Shown here: positions 25,773 to 34,101 of the stretch, piece after piece
How positions within the stretch are numbered: the first letter of the stretch is position 1
Layout: every line of letters starts with the position of its first letter
Assembly (NCBI GenBank): GCA_910584165.1
Contig: CAJTZU010000002.1
Coordinates: 1-64,000, forward strand
Direction of reading: 5' to 3'
Source: an uncultured Bacilli bacterium
GTDB taxonomy: Bacteria > Bacillota_I > Bacilli_A > RF39 > UBA660
Length of the DNA stretch: 64,000 nucleotides
The notes under the pieces: generated by a model
What the model saw: the letters and a program-made list of their open reading frames with translations, nothing else
What the model was told of the DNA's origin: nothing
Database searches by the model: none
Made by a program: the position numbers and the translations under genes

Positions 25773-28286
25773 TTATACTCCCTGATTTTTATTTTTTAAT
25801 CGCAAATAATATTTTCTAAGCCAATCAATTGGTATTACTAAAAGGGCAAAGAATATCATTAATTGTAATTCCTGAAAACTTAAAATAGTGGTTCGAAATA
25901 CACTTCCACCAAAATAAATTAAAAGCAATTGTACAATAACAATAAAACTGATAATGACAATAAAAACTTTATTCTGTTTGATATTTGCAAATAAGTTTAA
26001 GCGATTAGTTCTAGCATTAAAACTATTAAAAATATCAATAAAAATAAATAGACCAAAGAAAGCTGAAAGTAAAGCTTCTTCACTTTGATAAAAAGATTTA
26101 ATCCAAGAAGATTTTAAGAAAAAGAAACAAAGGAAAGAAGAAAGCAGTCCTGTCCATAAGATTTGACTATACATATAATAGTTCATAATTGGTTCATTTT
26201 TTCTTTTTGGTTTTTCCTTCATATACTCTAATAAAGGAGGTTCAAAGGCAAATGCTAACCCTGCTAAAGTATCCATAACCATATTAATCCAAAGCATTTG
26301 AATAACAGTTACTGGAGTATCTATGCCTACAAATGGACCAATAATACTTAAACTTAAAGCACATAAATTAATAGTCAATTGTAAAATAATAAACTTTCGG
26401 ATACTTTTAAAAATAGTTCGTCCATACAAAATAGCTTTACTAATAGATAAAAAATTATTATCTAAAATAACAATATCACTTGCTTCTTTAGCAACTTCTG
26501 TTCCACTCCCCATACTAAACCCTACATCAGCTCTTTTTAAAGCAGGAGCATCATTTACACCATCTCCTGTCATTCCTACTACTAAATTTAATTCTTGACA
26601 GATTCTAATTAATCTACTTTTATCATGTGGTAACATTCTAGCAACTACCCTTAATTTAGGAATTACTTTTTTTAATTCAATATCACTCAGACAATTTAAT
26701 TCTTCACTTGTTAAAATGACAGAATCTGGCTCTAATAAGTGGAGTTCTTTAGCAATTGCACAAGCAGTTTCTTTATTATCGCCTGTTAGCATAACAGTAT
26801 TAATATGTGCAGATTTTACTAGTTCAATACCTTCTATAACATTTGGACGAATATCATCTTTAATTAAAAGAAGTCCTACTAAATTTAAATTATGAAATGG
26901 CAAGGCTTCCTTTTGTGTACTGGTTGCTAATAATAATATGCGAATTCCTTCTTTTGCTTTTTTGCCAATATATTCTGTTATTTTCTCTTTCTTTAAATAT
27001 TCTTTTTTTCCAAATTCATTATAATAATATTTACAAAATGGAAGAATCTTTTCTGGTGCTCCTTTTATTAAATGGATTCTTTCCTCATCATATATAGTGG
27101 TAATCGCATATTTATTTTGACTAGTAAAAGGAATTACTTTTTCTTTTGCATAAGAAATATTATTTTTTTTAACAAATTTTAAAATAGCCTTATCTGTTAT
27201 ATTTCCACCAATAACATTTTCCCCGTCAAACGAACTAGCATTATTTACTGTACACGATATTTTTACAATTTTGGATAGCTTTGTTTGAATTAATTCCTGG
27301 TAAGAATATTCTTTTAAGTTTCCGTCTACATATTGAATTACTTCTAATTCTCCTTTTGTTAAAGTACCTGTTTTATCTGTAAACAGAATATTTAAGCTAC
27401 CTGCTGTTTCTATTCCTACTAATTTTCTAACTAATACATTATCTTTTAGCATTTTCTTCATATTAGAAGAAAGTACTAAAGTTACCATCATAGGTAGACC
27501 TTCTGGGACACACACAATAATAATTGTAACTGCTAAAGTAAGAGCATAAAGAACATTAGAAAATGAAATTCCATTTAAAAATAAATAGGAAATAAAAATT
27601 AGAAAAGCACTAATATATCCAATTTTACTAATTAAATCCGCTAATCCTGCTAATCGCTGCTTCAAAGGACTAACTGGTTGTTCTATTTTTAATTCTTCTG
27701 CCATCTTTCCATAAAATGTATGAATTCCCACTTTTTCTACTTGCATTAAAGCTTCTCCAGAAGTAACTACACTCCCTCGTAATATAGTTGAAGAAACATT
27801 CTTTTTTACTTCTTTGCTTTCCCCATTTAAACTAGACTCATCAACAGAAATAGAACCTTCGATAACCTTACCATCGGCAGGAATTTTATCTCCACTTTCT
27901 AAAAAGACAATATCCTCAACTACTACTTCTCCAACAGATATTTCTATCTTCTTTTTTTCTCTTTTTACACGACATTTAATCTTAGAAGCTTCTTCCATTA
28001 ATTTAGCAAATGCTTTATCACTTCCATACTCAGAAATACTAGAAATAAAGGAAGCCATAAAAATCGCTAAAAGAATGCCCAATGTTTCATACCAATCAAA
28101 ATTTTTCATTAAAAAAATAGTTTTAATTGCTAAAGCTATCAATAAAATTCGAATAATAGGATCTCCTAAAGATTGTAAAACTAAATGAAGAAAACTATTT
28201 TTTTTGTAATTTCCTATATCATTCGTTCCATATTTTTCTCTATTTTTTATTACTTCTTCTTCAGTTAAACCGTTTTCCTTCTTCAT
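25773..28286 (-). CDS. P-type calcium-transporting ATPase (P2 family)
   Basis: From the ATG at 28286 (GGAGGATATACT before it) this is an 838-residue pump. It has ESGDKIPADG in the actuator domain, SLNGES with the dephosphorylating Glu, membrane motif VCVPEGLPMMV, the phosphorylation site FTDKTGTLT, and IKGAPE, MLTGDN and GMTGDGVNDAPAL hinge motifs. The PEGLP motif and overall length fit P2A/P2B calcium pumps rather than metal P1B pumps. Ten membrane segments are arranged as usual. It probably exports Ca2+ from the cytosol. It is not obviously in an operon. Confidence 0.92.
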   Translation of the reverse strand: MKKENGLTEEEVIKNREKYGTNDIGNYKKNSFLHLVLQSLGDPIIRILLIALAIKTIFLMKNFDWYETLGILLAIFMASFISSISEYGSDKAFAKLMEEASKIKCRVKREKKKIEISVGEVVVEDIVFLESGDKIPADGKVIEGSISVDESSLNGESKEVKKNVSSTILRGSVVTSGEALMQVEKVGIHTFYGKMAEELKIEQPVSPLKQRLAGLADLISKIGYISAFLIFISYLFLNGISFSNVLYALTLAVTIIIVCVPEGLPMMVTLVLSSNMKKMLKDNVLVRKLVGIETAGSLNILFTDKTGTLTKGELEVIQYVDGNLKEYSYQELIQTKLSKIVKISCTVNNASSFDGENVIGGNITDKAILKFVKKNNISYAKEKVIPFTSQNKYAITTIYDEERIHLIKGAPEKILPFCKYYYNEFGKKEYLKKEKITEYIGKKAKEGIRILLLATSTQKEALPFHNLNLVGLLLIKDDIRPNVIEGIELVKSAHINTVMLTGDNKETACAIAKELHLLEPDSVILTSEELNCLSDIELKKVIPKLRVVARMLPHDKSRLIRICQELNLVVGMTGDGVNDAPALKRADVGFSMGSGTEVAKEASDIVILDNNFLSISKAILYGRTIFKSIRKFIILQLTINLCALSLSIIGPFVGIDTPVTVIQMLWINMVMDTLAGLAFAFEPPLLEYMKEKPKRKNEPIMNYYMYSQILWTGLLSSFLCFFFLKSSWIKSFYQSEEALLSAFFGLFIFIDIFNSFNARTNRLNLFANIKQNKVFIVIISFIVIVQLLLIYFGGSVFRTTILSFQELQLMIFFALLVIPIDWLRKYYLRLKNKNQGV

Positions 28287-28388
28287 AGTATATCCTCCTA
28301 ACAAAAATATATTCAGATATACAAAAAAGATTTTGTTTTTTATACTACAAAATTGGACAACCTAAAAAAGATAACTAACAGTTATCTT

Positions 28389-28927
28389 TTAATTAAACAT
28401 TCCTTTTCTTTTTTTATAGTAAACTCTAATGGCTAATAGAATAAGAATTAAAACCACTATAATTCCTGTAAACTTAGCAAGTTCTATATAATTAATAGAA
28501 CCATGCATTCTAGCCATAAATCGAAATGGATTAATTTTTTCAAACAAAGTAATTCCGAACAAAGCCAAGAAAAACATTCCATAAATTAAAGAAATAAATA
28601 CAATTGCTAAAGTATTTGTTACCATAAATAAAATATAACCAACTTTTTGCTGCTGTCCTAATGTAACAAAAGTAACTAAAGTAAATAGTAACCCAAAAAC
28701 TCCTGCAATAGTAAAGCCCTCAGTAACCATCTCATATAATGATAAAATTATACTCAAAAAATTAGTACCAAATAAAAATAATGAAAATTCATAGGAAGAG
28801 CTGGCTGAAAATTTCCTACATCCAAATCTTCAGACACTTTTGCTGGCCCTAACTGATTTTTTCCTCCACATCTAATACAATAATCTTTATCCTTTGGCAT
28901 TTTTGCGCCACAATTTTTACAATACAT
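28389..28927 (-). pseudogene. Zinc-ribbon membrane protein split by a frameshift
   Basis: From ATG 28927 (AGGGGAG site) a frame encodes an N-terminal zinc ribbon, CKNCGAKMPKDKDYCIRCGG, with two CxxC pairs, then a linker and FHYFYLVLIF before TGA near 28754. A second frame open from upstream (GTNFLSIILSLYEMV) to 28389 carries four hydrophobic helices. Its only possible initiator is TTG at 28757, without a ribosome-binding site. Together they give the usual zinc-ribbon plus multi-helix membrane protein, broken by a -1 (or +2) shift around the T/A runs near 28755-28775. A sequencing or assembly error is also possible. Confidence 0.65.
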
Positions 28928-28978
28928 ATTTTCTCCCCTCTCTAATAAAAAAGATATATCTTGTTATAATATATCTTT

Positions 28979-29314
28979 TTAACTTTTATTAATTAAATCA
29001 GCTTCTTTTAATACATTATAAATACATGAATAACTTCTTTTACCATAAAATTTACAAAATTTGCGAATACTTACATTTGACCTTCTATATAAATCAATAA
29101 TATATTTTTTTTCTTGTTCTGAGATTGTATTAATTGGTTTTCTATTTTTATTTCCATGCTCTAAACGAATCTCATTATTTAAAATTTCTTTTTTCAATTT
29201 TAATATATATTTAGGATGATAACCTGTAATAGTGGCAATTTCTTGATAAGACAAAAAACTGTTTCCAGCCAATTTTTTATTTATTAATTCTACTGCTTCT
29301 GCCTTTCTATTCAT
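28979..29314 (-). CDS. Orphan HTH protein resembling a transposase N-terminal domain
   Basis: From the ATG at 29314 (GGTGAT 4 nt upstream) it is 111 residues. Residues ~5-45 (AVELINKKLAGNSFLSYQEIATITGYHP and on) form a helix-turn-helix like the start of ISNCY/IS-type transposases. HGNKNRKPINTIS is the usual HGN linker before the next domain. A second HTH follows (VSIRKFCKFYGKRSYSCIYNVL). No DDE catalytic domain follows and no terminal repeats are seen. It could be a domesticated regulator or a transposase remnant. It is adjacent to and probably co-transcribed with the bPH2 gene. Confidence 0.6.
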   Translation of the reverse strand: MNRKAEAVELINKKLAGNSFLSYQEIATITGYHPKYILKLKKEILNNEIRLEHGNKNRKPINTISEQEKKYIIDLYRRSNVSIRKFCKFYGKRSYSCIYNVLKEADLINKS

Positions 29315-29330
29315 CATCATCACCAACTAT

Positions 29331-29732
29331 CTATACTTTATCAAAATATGTTATCTTTCTCTCCATAACATCTGCTTCAATCGCATCACGTAATAGCTTT
29401 CTTACTTGCGCTGGATTTTCAATATTTTTTAAAATAACTTTTGAGCCAATCCTTTCGGCAGCGCCATGTGTATCTATTACTACTGAAACATTACCAATCT
29501 TTAGCATTCTTTGATATAAACTTTCCGTTGTATCTGGATCTTTTAATACATATAACTCAACAGAATTTGTTTTTTTATGAAAAAAACCTGTTGTAACAAT
29601 CAATTCATCCTTTGTTATCTGATAAGTTGTAAAATTCATGTGTATAGAGGTTAAAAACCTTTGCCATAATCCAGATGGTTTTCCTTCCCATAAAATTTCA
29701 AAGTCTACATTTTTTAAATTTTCATCTGTCAT
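29331..29732 (-). CDS. Bacterial PH-domain (bPH2) protein
   Basis: This 133-residue protein has a bPH2-like fold: TYQITKDELIVTTGFFHKKTNSVELYVLKD is the typical strand-turn-strand region (its core reads YQITKDELIVTTGFF). It is followed by VSVVIDTHGAAERIGSKVIL and KNIENPAQVRKLLRDAI, a C-terminal helix. bPH2 domains are usually membrane-associated, yet no transmembrane helix is present here, so this is a soluble version. It stops 17 bp before the HTH gene starts. Confidence 0.75.
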   Translation of the reverse strand: MTDENLKNVDFEILWEGKPSGLWQRFLTSIHMNFTTYQITKDELIVTTGFFHKKTNSVELYVLKDPDTTESLYQRMLKIGNVSVVIDTHGAAERIGSKVILKNIENPAQVRKLLRDAIEADVMERKITYFDKV

Positions 29733-29791
29733 GCTTAACCTCCATTATTACCTACATTATAGCATAAATTTCAAAGGAATAAATACTTTTT

Positions 29792-30349
29792 TTAAAAATC
29801 AAAATCAATTGGTTTAATTTTTTCTAAATCTTCTTTATTATCAACAATTTTATATTCATTATTAATAGCTTCTGCTACTTTAAACCATCCTTCTACTAAT
29901 AACTCTAATTCTTTACGAAGAGAAGCTTCAATAATTACTTCCTTAATATCCTCTAGTTCTAATATTAATTTATATATCAATATATATTTTGGTACCTTTT
30001 GATGAAATCTCGCAAATAAAATTTCATCAGCTTTTTGTTTTGTTTGACTCATAATTCTTTCATAATTAGCTCTTACATTCGCATTAACATATAAAGAATT
30101 AAAAAATCTTTGATAGCAATTTCCAATAATTGGTTCCACTATTTCTTTTGAATTTCCTTTTTTTAATACCCAATGCATAATTTCAAAATTAACAGCCATT
30201 ACTACTAACTGATTTTCAGTCGCATCATAAATAGCTCCTGCTCTATCTAAAATTGGTTCTATTTCTGAATTTCTAACTTTTACTGTACCATAAATTAAAC
30301 CTTCCATCTTTATAGAATTTAATTCTTGCTTCATTTTAAACCAACTCAT
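29792..30349 (-). CDS. Hypothetical protein, 185 residues
   Basis: I do not recognise it. I chose the ATG at 30349 (GGTGAA site upstream) over the one at 30394. The N-terminal ~60 residues may be a small beta domain (LIYGTVKVRNSEIEPILDRAGAIY). The rest is helical: YQRFFNSLYVNANVRANYERIM, whose core is NANVRANYERIM, and KQKADEILFARFHQKVP. There is no signal peptide or membrane segment. Its nearest neighbour on the same strand is the cell-wall enzyme gene upstream, separated by a short AT-rich stretch. Confidence 0.55.
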   Translation of the reverse strand: MSWFKMKQELNSIKMEGLIYGTVKVRNSEIEPILDRAGAIYDATENQLVVMAVNFEIMHWVLKKGNSKEIVEPIIGNCYQRFFNSLYVNANVRANYERIMSQTKQKADEILFARFHQKVPKYILIYKLILELEDIKEVIIEASLRKELELLVEGWFKVAEAINNEYKIVDNKEDLEKIKPIDFDF

Positions 30350-30406
30350 ATTATTCACCATATCTATTATAACAAAAAAAAGGAATGACTTCAATTATCA
30401 TTCCTT

Positions 30407-31009
30407 TTATTTCTTTCGTATTTCCTGAATATAGGCATCTACTTTTTTATACCATGATTTCGATGTAGCATATCTTTTGTTAATCTCTTTAGTTGAGGTT
30501 ATTCCCTTCGAAAAATAGTTTTTTGATAATCCATTAATAAAAGCTTTAATTCCTTCCTCTAAATTAGAATAAGCTTTATAAGAGCCACAACCTTTCCCTT
30601 TTTGTCCTCCAACATTGTTACAAGTCTTCACAATACGACTACATTTCCATTTACAACCAGTTTCTTGTAACATAATAGCAGTAGCTATATAAGGATCTAC
30701 TCCTTTTTCTAAAGAATAGGAAGCAATTAAACTTCCTTTTCCAGCTAAATCATCATTTAAAGATTTATCTAATTTATTAGAAAGCTCTTCTAAGGTCATA
30801 TCTTCAAAAACAATTTTTGCTTTTTCCTCTTCTATTACCATTGCCATTAATCTTTCTTCATCAATCTCTAATATTTGACCAAACTCTAAAATTTTAACAG
30901 GCTTTTCTTTCACACTTTCTTGATTATTTTGAACTACAATATATCCTCCAACGATACAATCTATTACAGCCAATGTGACTAGTAATATCGTTTTCAGGCT
31001 TGCTTTCAC
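30407..31009 (-). CDS. Membrane-anchored glucosaminidase/lytic-transglycosylase-like protein
   Basis: This 200-residue protein has an N-terminal signal anchor (ILLVTLAVIDCIVGGYIVV). The C-terminal domain from ~residue 95 has SLEKGVDPYIATAIMLQETGC with a likely catalytic Glu in LQETG. NNVGGQKGKGCGSYKAYSNLEEGIKAF follows, the core 'NN-GG ... Y-S--EGI' being that of glucosaminidase (GH73) and related muramidase folds. Extra cysteines (CKWKC, TC, GCG) are unusual and may form disulphides outside the cell. It probably cleaves peptidoglycan. A sigma-A-like promoter lies 44-73 bp upstream. Confidence 0.7.
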   Translation of the reverse strand: MKASLKTILLVTLAVIDCIVGGYIVVQNNQESVKEKPVKILEFGQILEIDEERLMAMVIEEEKAKIVFEDMTLEELSNKLDKSLNDDLAGKGSLIASYSLEKGVDPYIATAIMLQETGCKWKCSRIVKTCNNVGGQKGKGCGSYKAYSNLEEGIKAFINGLSKNYFSKGITSTKEINKRYATSKSWYKKVDAYIQEIRKK

Positions 31010-31052
31010 TATAAGTCACCTCATTCTATTTCCTTTTTAGGAAAGCAAAATT

Positions 31053-31082
31053 ATCGTAACATATTCCTTTTAGTCCTGTCAA
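31053..31082 (-). promoter_or_regulatory. Promoter of the cell-wall enzyme gene
   Basis: Minus strand TTGACA (31077-31082), 18-bp spacer, TACGAT (31053-31058). The -35 is perfect and the -10 matches 4 of 6 bases. Confidence 0.5.
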
Positions 31083-31148
31083 ACTTACTTTACATTTATT
31101 TACATATGTTTATTATTTTATAACTAAATAAAGTAATATTTTTATAAA

Positions 31149-31679
31149 TTAACTTTTTCTTATAACATCTTCTAAAGGCTTTCTAGGCCTTGCATGAGGT
31201 TCTTGGGCTTTATAACCTATTGCAACAGTAGATACCACTCTTAAATCTGTATGTAATAGTTCTTTTAGTTCCTCTTCAATCAAACTAGTATTTCCTATCC
31301 AAAGACTTCCTAAATTCTTATCTGTTGCCCTAAGTAACATATTCTCAATAGCTCCACCTATTGATAAAATATCATATAAATAATTCTCTTTATTATATTC
31401 TGTTAAATAAATAATAATGAGTACTGGAGCCTCTTTTATAATTCCTGACGTATGAGGAGCGGTAGACCCTTCTATGCCTATTGTTTTTTGATAGAGCGTA
31501 TCAGCAATTGTATTCTTTAATTCTCCTCTTACAATTTGAAACTTCCACGGCTGCCTATTATGTCCAGAAGGGGCTTTGGTAGCACATTCAATCAAATCTA
31601 ATAATATCTCATCAGAAACATCTCTTTCCTCATATTTACGAATACTTCTTCTTAATTCTATTGCTTCTTTTAATTCCAT
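31149..31679 (-). CDS. Nitroreductase family protein (FMN)
   Basis: This 176-residue protein starts with ELKEAIELRRSIRKYEERDVSDEILLDLI and continues with ATKAPSGHNRQPWKFQIV, the FMN-binding start of the NAD(P)H-dependent nitroreductase superfamily. LGSLWIGN and a final RKPLEDVIRK segment complete the fold. Such enzymes form FMN homodimers and reduce nitro or quinone compounds, but some have other roles, so substrate cannot be told. It lies 18 bp after the transglutaminase-like gene and probably shares its transcript. Confidence 0.9.
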   Translation of the reverse strand: MELKEAIELRRSIRKYEERDVSDEILLDLIECATKAPSGHNRQPWKFQIVRGELKNTIADTLYQKTIGIEGSTAPHTSGIIKEAPVLIIIYLTEYNKENYLYDILSIGGAIENMLLRATDKNLGSLWIGNTSLIEEELKELLHTDLRVVSTVAIGYKAQEPHARPRKPLEDVIRKS

Positions 31680-31696
31680 ACTATTTTCTCCTTTTA

Positions 31697-32872
31697 TTAT
31701 TTATGAGTTTGATTATCTTTTCTATATTTATCCATGTATCCAAATCTAGTAGCCTTCAAGAAATTAACAGAATGTTCTATCAACCAGTCAATTTGTTCTT
31801 GATTATACCCTTCCATTTTTTTTGTACGTAATAATACTTTAGGTAATAAATCTAATACACTATCCTCTCTAGGTTGCTGATTATTAACCCTTGATAATTT
31901 TTTCAAACTATCTAATTCCATCGATTCTTGTGTCTTATAAGAAATAGCTTTAAATATATTATCAGAAAAATATTTTTTATATTCCATTAGAGGAACCATA
32001 TAAAACATATACGATATATCACTTATCATGCCCTCTACTATCGTATCATCTTCTTTTACATTAATTTCAAATTTATAATCAACTGTACCATTAGCTTTCT
32101 TTACCAATTTAATATTCTTATTAGAATCCCATGTAGGGTCAAAAACAAATAAATCTGATACACCATATTTTTCATCTTGAATATTTACCATTACTCTAAC
32201 ATGGTCTGAATCCGTTTGACCTACAAATAATAAATAAGCATTCATCCCTAATTCTTTTAGCAATTGGCAAAAAAAGCGACTATATCCTGCGCATACAATG
32301 CTTCCTGTATCTAATATCTTAGCAACTGTTCGACTATAATAAGCAGATGCTTCTGTTTCATTATATTGATAAAATTTAACACAATCATAAGCAATTGTCA
32401 CTTTTTCTAAAGGGGATAAATGAAAAGTTGAATAATAATCTCGAAATTGTTTCAATATTTGACGCATATATTGGAATTCATCTAAAGTACATATTCCTGA
32501 ATCATTGGTAACCTGAATAAAAATATCTAAGTTAAGTTGGCGTAAATCCTCAAGATTTTCATAATCTTTATTCTCTAAACAAATAATAGCTTTTTTATAT
32601 TTACTTAAATCCTGACTTTTCGCATATTCCAAAATTTGGGGAATAGTTGTAATAGTTCCATTTTTCTGTGCTTTATCTATTCTAAATGTTTCACTAGATC
32701 TTCGTAACTTAGCAAAATCCCAACAAGAAGATTTAATGTCATTAAAAAATTGAATGAGGGCCTCTCTATTTTGAGGATTATAAACATTTAAATATCTTTT
32801 CTCAAAATCTTCAAAATCTGAAAATTGATCGAAATACTTTTTTAAAAGTTCTAAACTTGACTCTGTTGCCAT
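31697..32872 (-). CDS. Transglutaminase-like cysteine protease-fold protein
   Basis: This is a 391-residue soluble protein. Residues ~153-260 match the transglutaminase-like domain: LSPLEKVTIAYDCV helix, TGSIVCAGYSRFFCQLLKELG with the candidate nucleophile C194, DSDHVRVMVN with H234, and FVFDPTWD with D255. The spacing of the Cys-His-Asp triad suits the family. The N-terminal ~150 residues and C-terminal ~130 residues are lineage-specific helices. There is no signal peptide, so it would act in the cytoplasm; hydrolytic or cross-linking activity is possible. It is followed 18 bp later by the nitroreductase gene. Confidence 0.75.
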   Translation of the reverse strand: MATESSLELLKKYFDQFSDFEDFEKRYLNVYNPQNREALIQFFNDIKSSCWDFAKLRRSSETFRIDKAQKNGTITTIPQILEYAKSQDLSKYKKAIICLENKDYENLEDLRQLNLDIFIQVTNDSGICTLDEFQYMRQILKQFRDYYSTFHLSPLEKVTIAYDCVKFYQYNETEASAYYSRTVAKILDTGSIVCAGYSRFFCQLLKELGMNAYLLFVGQTDSDHVRVMVNIQDEKYGVSDLFVFDPTWDSNKNIKLVKKANGTVDYKFEINVKEDDTIVEGMISDISYMFYMVPLMEYKKYFSDNIFKAISYKTQESMELDSLKKLSRVNNQQPREDSVLDLLPKVLLRTKKMEGYNQEQIDWLIEHSVNFLKATRFGYMDKYRKDNQTHK

Positions 32873-32915
32873 AACTCACCTACTTTTCTTTATTATATCA
32901 CAAAAAAGAAGATGA

Positions 32916-34100
32916 TTATTCATCTTCTTTGATACGTCTATGGAGAATATCTTTATAACCATTTACACCTGGCTGATCATAATAATTAATTTTTAATAAA
33001 TAGCTACCTAACATAGCACTCATTTCAAAGAAGAAAATCAAATATCCTAAGTTTTCTTCTGAAATTGTATCTAATGTAATAATAGAGGTTGGAATATGAC
33101 CTTCAAAATGTGCTTGTGCGACGCTTTCCATTGCCAATTTATTAACAGTGTCTAAAGTTTTACCATACTTTTCAAGATAGATATCTTCATCCGAATGTAC
33201 AAAAAATGTTGTTGAGAATATCATATCAATTCCATCTTGATAGTATTGTCCTAAAGAGTGCAAATCTCTTGTATTGATTGTAGAAACAGGAAAAATACCC
33301 TTTCCTTCTTTTCCTTGGGATTCTCCAAATAATTGTTTTAACCATTCAACAAAGGAAGCTAATTTAGGCTCATAAATATCAAAAGACTCTATTACCTTAT
33401 TTCTATTATATAATTCATGTCTTAACATAGTGTAATAATAACACTCTTCCAAATTTTCTTTTGCCTGTAAAGCACCAGCAAATAAAGATTTAATAGAAAG
33501 GTCTGCTACTGCAATAGGAAGAAGTCCTACTGGTGTAAGTACAGAAAATCTTCCCCCAATATTATCAGGAACAACAAATCTTTGAAAACCTTTTTGATTT
33601 GCAAGAGGTAACAGTTCTCCACTCTTTTCATCTGTTGTTACAAAAATTCTTTTAGAGCTTTCATCCTCTCCATATTTTTGCTCCATAAATTCTAAGATGA
33701 GATCAAAAGCAATAGCAGGTTCTAAAGTAGTTCCACTTTTAGAAATAACATTAACCATTACTTCTTTATCTTGTAGATAGTCAATTAAATCAGCCATATA
33801 ATCACTAGACAATTGATATCCTGCAAATAAAATCTCCAGTTTCTTTTCCCCATAGTATGGAGATAAAGCATCAATTACTGCTTTAGCACCCATATAAGAG
33901 CCACCTATTCCTATTACTAAAAACACATCGCAATTATTTCGAATATAACTTGCTGCTGATGAAATTGCTTCTACACAAGATTGGTCAAGCTCATACCAAC
34001 CGCTCATCTTCTTATCTTTCAAAAATCTTTCTTTTATATCAGATAAGTCAGTATCCTCTATTTCATTATAATGATACTTTTTAAAATCAAAAGTTATCAT
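32916..34100 (-). CDS. pgi: Glucose-6-phosphate isomerase
   Basis: Pgi interconverts glucose-6-P and fructose-6-P. Motifs are clear: LVIGIGGSYMGAKAVIDAL, ISKSGTTLEPA for phosphate binding, GGRFSVLTPVGLLP with the catalytic Glu nearby, and a C-terminal YDQPGVNGYK region. At 394 residues it is shorter than the ~450 of Bacillus Pgi, with a shorter N-terminus and missing loops but all active-site blocks. It starts 1 bp after the stop of the glucan-synthase gene, so both are one operon, linking hexose-phosphate supply to glucan synthesis. Confidence 0.95.
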   Translation of the reverse strand: MITFDFKKYHYNEIEDTDLSDIKERFLKDKKMSGWYELDQSCVEAISSAASYIRNNCDVFLVIGIGGSYMGAKAVIDALSPYYGEKKLEILFAGYQLSSDYMADLIDYLQDKEVMVNVISKSGTTLEPAIAFDLILEFMEQKYGEDESSKRIFVTTDEKSGELLPLANQKGFQRFVVPDNIGGRFSVLTPVGLLPIAVADLSIKSLFAGALQAKENLEECYYYTMLRHELYNRNKVIESFDIYEPKLASFVEWLKQLFGESQGKEGKGIFPVSTINTRDLHSLGQYYQDGIDMIFSTTFFVHSDEDIYLEKYGKTLDTVNKLAMESVAQAHFEGHIPTSIITLDTISEENLGYLIFFFEMSAMLGSYLLKINYYDQPGVNGYKDILHRRIKEDE

Positions 34101-34101
34101 T

